Below, piece after piece: positions 29,706 to 38,651 of a DNA stretch of 64,000 bases (positions are counted from its first letter, which is position 1; the number at the start of each line of letters is the position of its first letter). The notes under the pieces are model-generated. The model was given only the letters and a program-made list of their open reading frames with translations, was not told the origin of the DNA and ran no database searches. The position numbers and the translations under genes are program-made. The stretch is from the NCBI RefSeq assembly GCF_000526515.1, contig NZ_JAGF01000001.1:3224001-3288000 (forward strand). The letters are read 5' to 3'. Source of the stretch: Cellulomonas sp. KRMCY2 (GTDB taxonomy: Bacteria > Actinomycetota > Actinomycetes > Actinomycetales > Cellulomonadaceae).

Positions 29706-30632
29706 ATGGCTACCGAGACCGTGAACCTGTCCACCCGGCGCGGTGGCGGATCGACTGCTCCCACGATCCACCCGCAGCAGGCCATGAGTGCCAAGCGCTG
29801 GTGGAGCGAGCTGGGCTGGCGCTACGTCGTGGCCGCTGTCGCAGTCGTCTATGCGGCATTCCCGATCCTCTACGTCGTGTCCGCGTCCTTCGCCTCGAGC
29901 GGCACGCTCACCGGCTCGAACAAGCTCTTCGGCACCATCACGGGGTCGAACTACGCCGCCCTGAACGAGACGCGCTTCTGGGACTGGGTCCTCAACACGC
30001 TGTTCATCGCCACGGTCACAGCGGTCGGGACCACCTTGATGGGCGCCGCTGCGGCCTACGCGTTCTCCCGGTTCAGGTTCACCGGGCGCCGCGTGGGCCT
30101 GACCAGCCTGCTGGTGATCCAGATGTTCCCGCAGCTCCTGGCCTTCGTCGCGGTCTTCCTGCTGCTGCTCGCGCTCGGCAACGTCGTGCCGGTCCTCGGC
30201 CTCAACTCCCAGATCGCACTGATCATGGTGTACCTGGGTGGGGCGCTCGGCGTGAACACGTTCCTGATGTACGGCTTCTTCAACACCGTGCCCAAGGAGC
30301 TCGACGAGGCCGCCAAGATCGACGGGGCGACCCACTCCCAGATCTACTGGACGATCATCCTGCGCCTGGTCGCGCCGATCCTCGCGGTCGTCGCGCTGCT
30401 GTCCTTCATCAGCTCCTTCTCGGACTTCCTGCTGGCCAAGCTGATCCTGCAGTCCGAGGAGCACTGGACGCTCGCGGTCGGGCTCTACCAGTGGGTCTCC
30501 GACCGGCTGTCGGCCAACTGGGGCCTGTTCGCGGCAGGTGCTGTGATCAGTGCGATCCCGGTCGTCCTGCTGTTCATCTTCCTGCAGAAGTACATCGTCG
30601 GCGGCCTGACGGCCGGATCCGTCAAGGGATGA
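29706..30632 (+). CDS. malG: Maltodextrin ABC permease MalG
   Basis: 308 aa, six helices, EAA motif EAAKIDGATHSQIYWTIILRL near residue 201. It starts one base after the malF stop, and its own stop overlaps the next ATG (ATGA), so malF, malG and the GH13 gene form one translational unit. Confidence 0.93.
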   Translation: MATETVNLSTRRGGGSTAPTIHPQQAMSAKRWWSELGWRYVVAAVAVVYAAFPILYVVSASFASSGTLTGSNKLFGTITGSNYAALNETRFWDWVLNTLFIATVTAVGTTLMGAAAAYAFSRFRFTGRRVGLTSLLVIQMFPQLLAFVAVFLLLLALGNVVPVLGLNSQIALIMVYLGGALGVNTFLMYGFFNTVPKELDEAAKIDGATHSQIYWTIILRLVAPILAVVALLSFISSFSDFLLAKLILQSEEHWTLAVGLYQWVSDRLSANWGLFAAGAVISAIPVVLLFIFLQKYIVGGLTAGSVKG

Positions 30633-32446
30633 CGGCCGAGCACCTGCTCGGCGGAGCGCACCACGACGGGAGCGAGCTGTTCGTCCCGCAGGGCACGCCT
30701 GCGCTCGGCGACGTCGTCCCGGTCCGGGTGCGGGTGCCCGCGTCCGGCACCGAGCGCGGCGTCCACCTGCGCTCGGTCCGTGACGGCGAGCCGCACGTGG
30801 TGCCGGCCCGCCTGGAGCGGGCGGACGAGCACGAGCGCTGGTACGTGGCCGAGCTGGCGGTCGACAACCCGGTGACCGGGTACCGGTTCCTGCTCGACGA
30901 GCCGGGCGGCTACCGGTGGCTCAACGGTCGTGGCCTGCACGGCAGGGACGTGCCCGACGCCGCGGACTTCCGGGTCACGACGCACCAGCCGGCCCCGGCG
31001 TGGGCCTGCGACGCCGTTGTCTACCAGGTCTTCCCGGACCGCTTCGCACGGTCGGGCACGCCGCGGCAGCTGCCCGCCTGGGCCGAGCCGGCCGCATGGG
31101 ACGACGAGCCGGTCGGGTCCGGCCCGAGCACCCCCCGGCAGCTCTACGGCGGCGACCTGCTCGGGATCGAGCAGCACCTGGACCACCTGCAGCGGCTGGG
31201 CGTCGACGTCCTGTACCTCACGCCCTTCTTCCCGGCGGGCTCCAACCACCGCTACGACGCGAGCACCTTCGAGCACGTCGACCCGCTGCTCGGCGGTAAC
31301 CAGGCGCTGGCCTCGTTGTCCCGCGCGGTGCATGCGCGGGGGATGCGCATCATGGGTGACCTGACGACCAACCACACCGGCGCCGGTCACGAGTGGTTCA
31401 CCACGGCTCAGCTGGACCGGGCCGGCGCGGAGGCGACCTTCTACTACTGGCAGGACGACGGGGAGCCCGTCGGGTGGCTCGGCCACCGGAGCCTGCCGAA
31501 GCTCGACCACGCTGCGCCCGGGCTGCGGGCGCGGATGGTCGAGGGCCCTGGCTCGGTCGTCGAGCGCTGGCTCCAGGAGCCCTTCGCGCTCGACGGCTGG
31601 CGGATCGATGTGGCGAACATGACCGGGCGGTACGGCGACGTCGACCTGACGCACGTGGTGGCCCGGACGATCCGGGCGACGATGCGGGCGGCGAAGCCCG
31701 AGGCGCTGCTGGTCAGCGAGCACTTCCACGACGCCGGTGCCGACCTGTCCGGCGACGGCTGGCACGCGAACATGAACTACTCCGGCTTCACCCGCCCGGT
31801 CTGGGGCTGGCTCGCCCCTCGGGTCCCCGAGCGCCAGGTGCTCGGCCTGCCGGTGCCCCTGGCGCGGCGGTCCGGCGCGGCGACGGTCGCCTCGATGCGG
31901 GACTTCGCCGCCGTCGTCCCGTGGTCCGTCACCGCTCATCAGTGGAACCTGCTGGGCTCGCACGACACACCGCGGATCCGGACCATGGTCGGTGACCCGG
32001 CGACGGTCGAGGTCGCTGTCGGCCTGCTCATGACCTTCCCCGGTACACCGGTGGTCTTCGCCGGTGACGAGCTCGGGGCGACCGGGACGAACGGCGAGCA
32101 CGCGCGGGTGCCGATGCCGTGGGACCGGCCCGACCGTTGGGACGACGCCACCTTCGAGGTCTACCGGTCGCTGATCGCGGTGCGCCGGGCATCCCGGGCG
32201 CTCCGCGAGGGTGGCCTGCGCTGGGTCGTGGTGGACGACGACGCACTCGTCTTCCTGCGCGAGACCCTCGACGAGCGGGTGCTGGTGGCCGTCGCGCGTG
32301 ACCCGTGGGCCGGCGTGACCCTGCCGCGGGAGCTGCTGAGGCACGGCTCCACGCCCGAGACCCTCTACGGCCACGACCTGACCGTCGCCGATGCGCTGCG
32401 CGTCCCCGGCGCTGGTCCGGGCGTCGGCGTCTGGCGTCTCGCGTGA
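30629..32446 (+). CDS. Cyclomaltodextrinase/neopullulanase-like GH13
   Basis: 605 aa from ATG 30629. An N-terminal immunoglobulin-like CBM34-type domain (about 1-115) precedes the GH13 barrel, the layout of cyclomaltodextrinases, maltogenic amylases and neopullulanases. Motifs: VVYQVFPDRFARSG near 130, region I GDLTTNHTG near 246, region II GWRIDVANM near 323 (nucleophile), acid/base Glu in LVSEHFHDA near 359, region IV LLGSHDTPRI near 443. No signal peptide: it degrades imported dextrins in the cytoplasm, matching its place at the end of the importer operon. Confidence 0.9.
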   Translation: MTAEHLLGGAHHDGSELFVPQGTPALGDVVPVRVRVPASGTERGVHLRSVRDGEPHVVPARLERADEHERWYVAELAVDNPVTGYRFLLDEPGGYRWLNGRGLHGRDVPDAADFRVTTHQPAPAWACDAVVYQVFPDRFARSGTPRQLPAWAEPAAWDDEPVGSGPSTPRQLYGGDLLGIEQHLDHLQRLGVDVLYLTPFFPAGSNHRYDASTFEHVDPLLGGNQALASLSRAVHARGMRIMGDLTTNHTGAGHEWFTTAQLDRAGAEATFYYWQDDGEPVGWLGHRSLPKLDHAAPGLRARMVEGPGSVVERWLQEPFALDGWRIDVANMTGRYGDVDLTHVVARTIRATMRAAKPEALLVSEHFHDAGADLSGDGWHANMNYSGFTRPVWGWLAPRVPERQVLGLPVPLARRSGAATVASMRDFAAVVPWSVTAHQWNLLGSHDTPRIRTMVGDPATVEVAVGLLMTFPGTPVVFAGDELGATGTNGEHARVPMPWDRPDRWDDATFEVYRSLIAVRRASRALREGGLRWVVVDDDALVFLRETLDERVLVAVARDPWAGVTLPRELLRHGSTPETLYGHDLTVADALRVPGAGPGVGVWRLA

Positions 32447-33243
32447 ACGGCCCCGTCATCGGCCCCGTCTTCGGCACGGAGCTCGTCGCGGATCTCCGCC
32501 GGCTCGGGGTCCGCGAGGGCGGCGTCCTGCTCGTGCACGCGAGCCTCGCGAGCCTCGGCTGGGTCGTCGGTGGCGAGCAGACAGTCGTCACCGCGCTCGA
32601 GGAGGCGGTCGGTCCGGCGGGCACCCTCGTCATGCCCAGCCAGTCCTGGCAGCTGTGCGATCCCGCGTACCTGCGCGATCCGCGGATCGGTGAGCAGTGG
32701 AGGGACCGGGTCCGGGCGGCGCTGCCGGTCTACGACCCTGCCTGGACACCCACCAGGAGCATGGGCGCCGTCGTCGAGGCCCTGCGGACCCAGCCCGGGA
32801 CGCTGCGCAGCGCGCACCCGCACCGGTCGTTCGTCGCGCGCGGCCCGGCGGCCGCCGCGATCGTGGCCCGGCACGACCTGGACGACCCGGTCGGTGCGGG
32901 CTCACCGCTGGCCGTGGTCGAGTGGCTCGACGGCCAGGTCCTGCTGCTCGGCGTCGGCCACGACAAGAACACCTCCCTGCACCTGGCCGAGGCCCGCAGC
33001 GGCCTGCACCTGCCGCGGGTGGCCAACGGCGCTCCCCTCCTGGTGGACGGCGAACGGCGCTGGGTCACCTTCGACGAGCCCGAGGTGGACGATGCGGACT
33101 TCCTCGCGGTCGGCGCCGCCTTCGCCGGATCGGGCGGCCAGCGCACCGGCACGGTCGGGGCGGCCGACGCCGCCCTGATGGGGCAGGCGGAGCTGATCGC
33201 GTTCGCAGCGCGCTGGTTCGCCGGCAACCGGCGGGCCGGGTAG
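32443..33243 (+). CDS. AAC(3)-family N-acetyltransferase
   Basis: 266 aa. Antibiotic_NAT fold: LLVHASLASLGWVVGGEQTVVTAL near residue 25, PAGTLVMPSQSW near 58, RSAHPHRSFVARGP near 124, LLLGVGHDKNTSLHLAE near 167. Classic members acetylate the 3-amino group of aminoglycosides, but many chromosomal homologues have unknown substrates. GTG 32443 overlaps the stop of the GH13 gene, so it is co-translated with the mal operon; a sugar-like or amino-sugar substrate is as likely as a drug. Resistance should not be assumed. Confidence 0.8.
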   Translation: MNGPVIGPVFGTELVADLRRLGVREGGVLLVHASLASLGWVVGGEQTVVTALEEAVGPAGTLVMPSQSWQLCDPAYLRDPRIGEQWRDRVRAALPVYDPAWTPTRSMGAVVEALRTQPGTLRSAHPHRSFVARGPAAAAIVARHDLDDPVGAGSPLAVVEWLDGQVLLLGVGHDKNTSLHLAEARSGLHLPRVANGAPLLVDGERRWVTFDEPEVDDADFLAVGAAFAGSGGQRTGTVGAADAALMGQAELIAFAARWFAGNRRAG

Positions 33244-33293
33244 GTGCCGGCGCGCGGCGCACCCCGCCTGGCGATGTCGTGGGCTCCGGTGGC

Positions 33294-33299
33294 TAGGGT
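33294..33299 (+). promoter_or_regulatory. -10 box of leaderless dgt promoter
   Basis: TAGGGT, 7 nt before GTG 33307. It decides the dgt start in favour of 33307 over an in-frame GTG at 33244. Confidence 0.6.
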
Positions 33300-33306
33300 T
33301 GACCGC

Positions 33307-34602
33307 GTGCCAGCATCGACGGATCGCCAGGGGCGCGCCCCGGCGGGCGTGTACACCGAGGCCGACCGTCAGCGCTGGCTCGACGAGGCCCCGAAGAGCG
33401 AGCAGCGGACCCCCTTCGAGCGGGACCGCGCGCGCATCCTGCACTCCTCGGCGCTGCGCCGTCTCGGCGCCAAGACCCAGGTGCTCGGTCCGGCCAGCGA
33501 CGACTTCGTCCGCACCCGGCTGACGCACACCCTCGAGGTCGCCCAGGTCGGTCGTGAGCTCGGCAAGGCACTCGGCTGCGACCCCGACGTCGTGGATGCC
33601 GCGTGCCTCGCGCACGACCTCGGCCACCCGCCCTTCGGGCACAACGGGGAGCGTGCACTGGCGGAGGTCAGCGCCGGCATCGGCGGCTTCGAGGGCAACG
33701 CGCAGACCCTGCGGCTGCTCACCCGGCTCGAGCCCAAGGTGACCGACCCGGTGACCGGGCGAGCCGTCGGGCTCAACCTGACCCGCGCAAGCCTCGACGC
33801 GTCAGTGAAGTACCCGTGGACGGCACCGGCGGCACCGCTGCGACCCGACGGGTCGCGGTCGGTGAAGTTCGGCGTCTATGCCGACGACGCCGAGGTCTTC
33901 GCCTGGCTCCGCCAGGGCGCCCCCGACCGGGTGCGGTGCCTCGAGGCCCAGGTGATGGACCTGGCGGACGACGTCTCGTACTCGGTGCACGACGTCGAGG
34001 ACGCGGTCGTGGGCGGTCGTCTGGACCTCGAGGTGCTCGGCGACGCCGAGACCCGCGTACGCGTCGCCGGTGAGGTGCACGCCTGGTACGGCAACGTCGT
34101 GGAGACCGGCGAGCTGCTGGACGCCATGGTGCGGCTGGCGGCGACGGGCTCCTGGGTGCGCGGCCACGACGGTTCCCGGCGCGCGCTGGCGGCCCTCAAG
34201 GACATGACCAGCCAGCTCATCGGCCGGTTCTGCGGTGCGGCGATCGAGGCGACCCGCGCGGTGTACGGCCCCGGTGAGCTGACCCGCTACGACGCCGAGC
34301 TCGTGGTGCCCGTCCCGACCCTCGCGGAGATCCTCGCCCTCAAGGGCCTCGCCGTGACGTATGTCATGGCGCCGCGCGAGCAGGAGCCGCTCTACCGCCG
34401 CCAGCGCGAGATCATCGCCGACCTCGTCGGGGTGCTCGCCGACCGGGCGCCGGTCGCCCTCGAGACGCCCTTCGCTGCCGACTGGGAGGCGGCCGGCGAC
34501 GACGCGGCACGGTTGCGGGTCGTGGTGGACCAGGTCGCCTCGCTCACCGACGTCAGCGCTGCCGAGTGGCATGCGCGCATGGTCCACCCGCCCCGGCGCT
34601 GA
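33307..34602 (+). CDS. dgt: dGTP triphosphohydrolase-like protein
   Basis: 431 aa. HD-domain enzyme releasing triphosphate from dNTPs, controlling nucleotide pools. Visible: RLGAKTQVLGP near residue 50, the HD pair RLTHTLEVAQVGRELG near 72 (His) and CLAHDLGHPPFGHNGE near 99 (His-Asp), and the third ligand in MDLADDVSYSVHDVEDAV near 217. The type-2 (shorter) Dgt family is usual directly before dnaG in actinobacteria, as here. Confidence 0.93.
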   Translation: MPASTDRQGRAPAGVYTEADRQRWLDEAPKSEQRTPFERDRARILHSSALRRLGAKTQVLGPASDDFVRTRLTHTLEVAQVGRELGKALGCDPDVVDAACLAHDLGHPPFGHNGERALAEVSAGIGGFEGNAQTLRLLTRLEPKVTDPVTGRAVGLNLTRASLDASVKYPWTAPAAPLRPDGSRSVKFGVYADDAEVFAWLRQGAPDRVRCLEAQVMDLADDVSYSVHDVEDAVVGGRLDLEVLGDAETRVRVAGEVHAWYGNVVETGELLDAMVRLAATGSWVRGHDGSRRALAALKDMTSQLIGRFCGAAIEATRAVYGPGELTRYDAELVVPVPTLAEILALKGLAVTYVMAPREQEPLYRRQREIIADLVGVLADRAPVALETPFAADWEAAGDDAARLRVVVDQVASLTDVSAAEWHARMVHPPRR

Positions 34603-34632
34603 CCGTCCTCGGTGCGGGTCGGACGCACCGCC

Positions 34633-34638
34633 TAGACT
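34633..34638 (+). promoter_or_regulatory. -10 box of leaderless dnaG promoter
   Basis: TAGACT, 7 nt before GTG 34646. The same box is used before 1907. Confidence 0.6.
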
Positions 34639-34645
34639 CACGCCC

Positions 34646-36661
34646 GTGGCAGGACGGATCCGACGCGAGGACGTGGCGACCGTTCGCGAGCGTGCGCGGA
34701 TCGAGGACATCGTCGGCGAGCACGTGACGCTCAAGCCGGCCGGCGTCGGGTCCATGAAGGGCCTGTGCCCCTTCCACGACGAGCGCTCGCCCTCGTTCCA
34801 CGTCCGTCCCCAGGTCGGCCTGTGGCACTGCTTCGGCTGCTCGGAGGGCGGCGACGTCATCTCCTTCCTGCAGAAGATCGACGGCATGGGCTTCACCGAG
34901 GCCGTCGAGCACCTCGCGGCGCGGGTCGGCGTCCAGCTGAGGTACGAGGAGGGCGGTGCGGCTCGGCCCGGCGAGGAGCCAGGTCGCCGGCAGCGGATGC
35001 TCGAGGCGCACCGGGCCGCTGCGGCGTTCTACGCCGAGCAGATGCTCACGGCCGAGGCAGCGACCGGCCGGACGTTCCTCGCCGAGCGTGGTTTCGACCG
35101 GCAGGCGGCCGAGCAGTTCGGCGTCGGTTACGCGCCCCAGGGCTGGGACCACCTGATGCGGCACCTGCGCGGCCGCGGGTACACCGAGCCGGAGCTGACC
35201 TCGACCGGGCTGATGAGCCAGGGCAACCGGGGCATGTACGACCGGTTCCGGGGGCGTCTGGTCTGGCCCATCCGGGACGTCACGGGCGACGTCGTCGGGT
35301 TCGGGGCGCGCAAGCTGTTCGAGGACGACCAAGGCCCCAAGTACCTCAACAGCCCCGAGACGGTGCTCTACAAGAAGGCGCAGGTGCTCTACGGGATCGA
35401 CCTCGCCAAGCGCGAGATCGCCAGGTCCAAGCAGGTCGTGGTCGTCGAGGGCTACACCGATGTGATGGCTGCGCACCTGTCCGGTGTGCCGACGGCCGTC
35501 GCGACCTGCGGGACCGCCTTCGGCTCGGACCATGCGCGCATCGTGCGGCGGCTGGTGGGGGACACCTCCGTGGGCGGCGGCGTGCAGCTCGCCTCCGGCG
35601 CCTCCGTCGGCGGCGAGATCATCTTCACCTTCGACGGCGACGCGGCCGGTCAGAAGGCTGCTCTGCGCGCCTTCGGTGAGGACCAGAAGTTCTACGCGCA
35701 GACCTTCGTCGCGGTCGAGCCGGGCGGGATGGACCCGTGCGAGCTACGCCAGGCCAAGGGTCCGGAGGCCGTCCGCGCCCTGGTCGCGGGACGCCAGCCG
35801 CTGTTCGAGTTCGTCATCCGGTCCACGATCCGCGCGCACGACCTGAACACCGTCGAAGGCAGGGTCAACGCGCTCCGTGCCTCGGCACCCATCGTCGCGG
35901 ACATCCGGGACGCCGCCCTGCGGCCCGAGTACGCACGCATGCTGGCCGGTTGGCTCGGGATGGACTCCGAGAGCGTCCGCCAGGCCGTCGTGACGGCAGG
36001 GCGCACCCTGGGGACGGTCCAGCGCCAGGACGGCTCCCGTCCGGCCGGACGCCGTGGCGAGTCGGCCATGCCGGGGCCGGGCGAGCGGCCCGACAGCGGT
36101 CCTGGCGGCGCCGCAGGCCAGCGCGGCCAGAGCCCGCAGCGCGGTGAGCGACTGATCGCGCCGGACCGCGCCGACCCGGTCGCGCGACTCGAGCGCAACG
36201 CCCTGGAGGCCGTGCTCCAGCACCCCGGGGTGATCGACGCCGCCACCTTCGACGCCCTGGCGTCGGACGCGTTCATGGTCCCGGCGTTCCGTGCCGTGCA
36301 CGAGGCGATCCGGGCCGCAGGCGGGTTGACGGCCGCCGCCCAGGGCCCTGGGGCCGACGACGCGGCACGGTCCCTGGCGTGGGTCGAGCGGGTGCGTGAG
36401 GAGGCTGCCGCGCCCGTCGAGGGCCTCGTGACCGAGCTCGCGGTCACCCCGCTGCCGGAGGACCGGCCGGATGCGCTGGACGACTACGTGCGCGGTGTCG
36501 TCAACGCCCTCGTCGACCTCGGTCTGACCCGGCAGATCGCCGACAGCCGCGGGCGGCTGCAGCGGATGGACCCCGTCGTCGACGCCGAGGCGTACCAGGC
36601 TGCCTTCGCCGAGCTGGTCGCCCTCGAGGGCCGCCGACGGGCCCTGCGCCACACCGACTGA
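34646..36661 (+). CDS. dnaG: DNA primase
   Basis: 671 aa from GTG 34646. Makes RNA primers at the replication fork. N-terminal zinc ribbon CPFHDERSPSFHV ... HCFGC (about residues 41-67), RNA-polymerase domain (about 110-250), Toprim with EGYTDVMAAH near 269 and the metal site FTFDGDAAGQ near 329, and a C-terminal DnaB-interaction region after a Gly/Arg/Pro-rich linker (about 455-510). A short insertion VGDTSVGGGVQLASG lies in the Toprim between the Glu and Asp motifs. Confidence 0.96.
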   Translation: MAGRIRREDVATVRERARIEDIVGEHVTLKPAGVGSMKGLCPFHDERSPSFHVRPQVGLWHCFGCSEGGDVISFLQKIDGMGFTEAVEHLAARVGVQLRYEEGGAARPGEEPGRRQRMLEAHRAAAAFYAEQMLTAEAATGRTFLAERGFDRQAAEQFGVGYAPQGWDHLMRHLRGRGYTEPELTSTGLMSQGNRGMYDRFRGRLVWPIRDVTGDVVGFGARKLFEDDQGPKYLNSPETVLYKKAQVLYGIDLAKREIARSKQVVVVEGYTDVMAAHLSGVPTAVATCGTAFGSDHARIVRRLVGDTSVGGGVQLASGASVGGEIIFTFDGDAAGQKAALRAFGEDQKFYAQTFVAVEPGGMDPCELRQAKGPEAVRALVAGRQPLFEFVIRSTIRAHDLNTVEGRVNALRASAPIVADIRDAALRPEYARMLAGWLGMDSESVRQAVVTAGRTLGTVQRQDGSRPAGRRGESAMPGPGERPDSGPGGAAGQRGQSPQRGERLIAPDRADPVARLERNALEAVLQHPGVIDAATFDALASDAFMVPAFRAVHEAIRAAGGLTAAAQGPGADDAARSLAWVERVREEAAAPVEGLVTELAVTPLPEDRPDALDDYVRGVVNALVDLGLTRQIADSRGRLQRMDPVVDAEAYQAAFAELVALEGRRRALRHTD

Positions 36662-36676
36662 TCAGCCGTTCCGCAC

Positions 36677-37714
36677 TCAGCCGTTCCGCGCCGCGACCGC
36701 GGCCGCGAGCTGGTCGACGACGTCATCGAGACCCCACGGCAAGGACAGGGCGGTCGGCGGCGAGACCGAGGCGATGCGCTCGGCGCCGACGAGTCGTGCG
36801 ACAGCACCGCTGCTGAGCTGCGGCATCACCTGCGCGTACGGGGCGTCGAGGAACCCCTGCAGCTCCTCCGGGGTCGTGCCGTAGGCGACGAGGACGTCGC
36901 TCGTGAGCTCGTCGAGGCGCTCGTAGCTCAACGTGAAGTAGAACGGCGACTCGTCGGTGTCGAGGGTGTCGACGGCCGGGGCGTTCTCGAAGCCCAGGTC
37001 CAGCATGAACGCCACCCGTGGGTCCTCGTCGGCATAGACGTAGAAGGTGCTGCCCACGTCCCAGACCGCCGCCAGGGTCAGGCCCTCGAACTCCGGGTGC
37101 TCGCCGCGGTGCCGGGCGACCTGCTGGTCGATGTCCGCCAGCACCTCCTGTGCCTTGTCGTCCAGGCCCAGCGCCTGCCCGGTGATCGTCACGACCTCGC
37201 GCCACGGCGTGGACCACGGCTCGTCGGGGTAGGCGACGACGGGCGCGATCGCGCTCAGGGTCGCGTACTGCTCCTGCGTGAGGCCGGAGTACTGGGCGAG
37301 GATCACGTCCGGCTCGGCCGCGGCGATCTCCTCGAACGGCACGTCCTCGCCGGTGTCGGGCAGGACGGTCGGGACCTCGTCGCCGGCATCCTCGAGCGCC
37401 TCCCTGATCCACGGCAGCACCCCCTGTGCGTCCCCGCCGTAGGCCTGGAAGGGGATCGCGACCGGCGTGACACCGAGCGCCACGACGGCATCGGTCGAGC
37501 CCCAGCCCCAGGTGACGACACGTTCCGGCGCGTCCTCGATCGTCGTCGAGCCGAAGGCGTGCTCGATGGTGACCGGGAAGGTGCCCTCCTCGGCCGTGGG
37601 CTCGACCGGCGTCTCGTCCTCGGCGGTGCCGGTGCACCCGGCGAGGAAGAGGGTCGAGACGGTGGCGGCAAGGGCGATCTGCCGACGACGCGCAGGTGTC
37701 CGAGCAGGTGTCAC
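36677..37714 (-). CDS. Iron-siderophore ABC binding lipoprotein
   Basis: 345 aa from GTG 37714. Lipobox LAGC near residue 27. FecB/FhuD-type fold: IEDAPERVVTWGWGSTDAVVALG near 60, EEIAAAEPDVILAQYSGL near 130. The last gene in line of the siderophore operon, but it has its own upstream IdeR-type box, so it can be made separately. An alternative upstream ATG at 37786 would give an unlikely long N-terminus before the signal peptide. Confidence 0.88.
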   Translation of the reverse strand: MTPARTPARRRQIALAATVSTLFLAGCTGTAEDETPVEPTAEEGTFPVTIEHAFGSTTIEDAPERVVTWGWGSTDAVVALGVTPVAIPFQAYGGDAQGVLPWIREALEDAGDEVPTVLPDTGEDVPFEEIAAAEPDVILAQYSGLTQEQYATLSAIAPVVAYPDEPWSTPWREVVTITGQALGLDDKAQEVLADIDQQVARHRGEHPEFEGLTLAAVWDVGSTFYVYADEDPRVAFMLDLGFENAPAVDTLDTDESPFYFTLSYERLDELTSDVLVAYGTTPEELQGFLDAPYAQVMPQLSSGAVARLVGAERIASVSPPTALSLPWGLDDVVDQLAAAVAARNG

Positions 37715-37792
37715 GGGGTTGCTCCTGGGGTGAGGGTCGGGCGCGCCGGGCAGACGGCCAGGCGGTGGCCCGCACCGATCCGGCATGGCGGG

Positions 37793-37811
37793 TTAGGTAA
37801 GGCTAGCCTAA
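37793..37811 (-). promoter_or_regulatory. IdeR/DtxR iron box
   Basis: TTAGGTAAGGCTAGCCTAA is a 19-bp near-perfect match to the DtxR/IdeR operator (TTAGGTTAGGCTAACCTAA). It lies 78 bp upstream of the binding-protein start. Fe(II)-loaded IdeR would repress this gene in iron sufficiency. Confidence 0.85.
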
Positions 37812-37844
37812 CAGGCGCTCGACGGTCGGCACCGTCGGGCAGCC

Positions 37845-38651
37845 TCAGACCGCGTGGCGGATCGATCGGGGCAGGATGACCGGTCGTCCCGTGTCAGGGT
37901 CCTCCAGCACGCGCGCGCGCACCCCGAAGGCCTGCTCCACGACGTCCTCGGTGAGCGTCGCGACGGGCTCGCCGCGGGCGACGATGCGACCACCCGCCAT
38001 GACGACGAGCTCGTCGGCGTAGCGGGCCGCGAGGGTGAGGTCGTGCATCACGAGGACGACAGTCATTCCTCGGGCGACCTCGGTGCGCAGCAGCTCGAGC
38101 ACCTCCACCTGGTGGGCGACGTCCAGGGCGCTCGTCGGTTCGTCGAGCAGCAGGATGTGCGGCTGCTGCGCGAGCGCCATGGCGATCCACACCCGTTGGC
38201 GCTGACCCCCGCTGAGCTCGTCCACCCGGCGATCGGCGAGGGAACCGGCGTCCGTGGCGGCGAGCGCGGCCGCCACGACGGCATCGTCGTCACTGCGATG
38301 GCCGCGGAAGAAGGACTGGTGCGGGTAGCGCCCGTGCGCCACCAGATCGCCGACCCGGATGCCGTCCGGGGCGATCGGTGACTGCGGCAGCACTCCGATG
38401 CTCCGGGCGACCCGGCGGCTCGGCAGTCGACCGAGGTCGACCCCGTCCAGCGTCACGATGCCGGCCTGGGGCGTGAGCAGCCGGGCCAGGCCGCGCACGA
38501 GGGTCGACTTGCCGCTCGCGTTCGCGCCGACGAGCACGGTGAGCGCCCGGGGCGTGATCGCGAGGTCGACCTCGTGGACGACCGGTACCCGGCCGTAGCC
38601 GAGGGTGAGCCGCTCAGCCCGGAGCGCCGGGGCCGACGGGGATCCGGTCAT
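37845..38651 (-). CDS. Siderophore ABC transporter ATPase
   Basis: 268 aa, FecE/FepC type. Walker A VGANASGKST near residue 37, Q-loop VLPQSP near 88, signature LSGGQRQRVWIA near 144, Walker B LLLDEPTSALD near 163, H-loop MHDLT near 201. ATG 38651 overlaps the stop of the permease gene. Confidence 0.93.
   Translation of the reverse strand: MTGSPSAPALRAERLTLGYGRVPVVHEVDLAITPRALTVLVGANASGKSTLVRGLARLLTPQAGIVTLDGVDLGRLPSRRVARSIGVLPQSPIAPDGIRVGDLVAHGRYPHQSFFRGHRSDDDAVVAAALAATDAGSLADRRVDELSGGQRQRVWIAMALAQQPHILLLDEPTSALDVAHQVEVLELLRTEVARGMTVVLVMHDLTLAARYADELVVMAGGRIVARGEPVATLTEDVVEQAFGVRARVLEDPDTGRPVILPRSIRHAV

Noticed and set aside
26673-33243. malK ATPase in the maltose operon
   Set aside because: No ABC ATPase motif between 23 and 37 kb; a shared ATPase encoded elsewhere is the likely partner.
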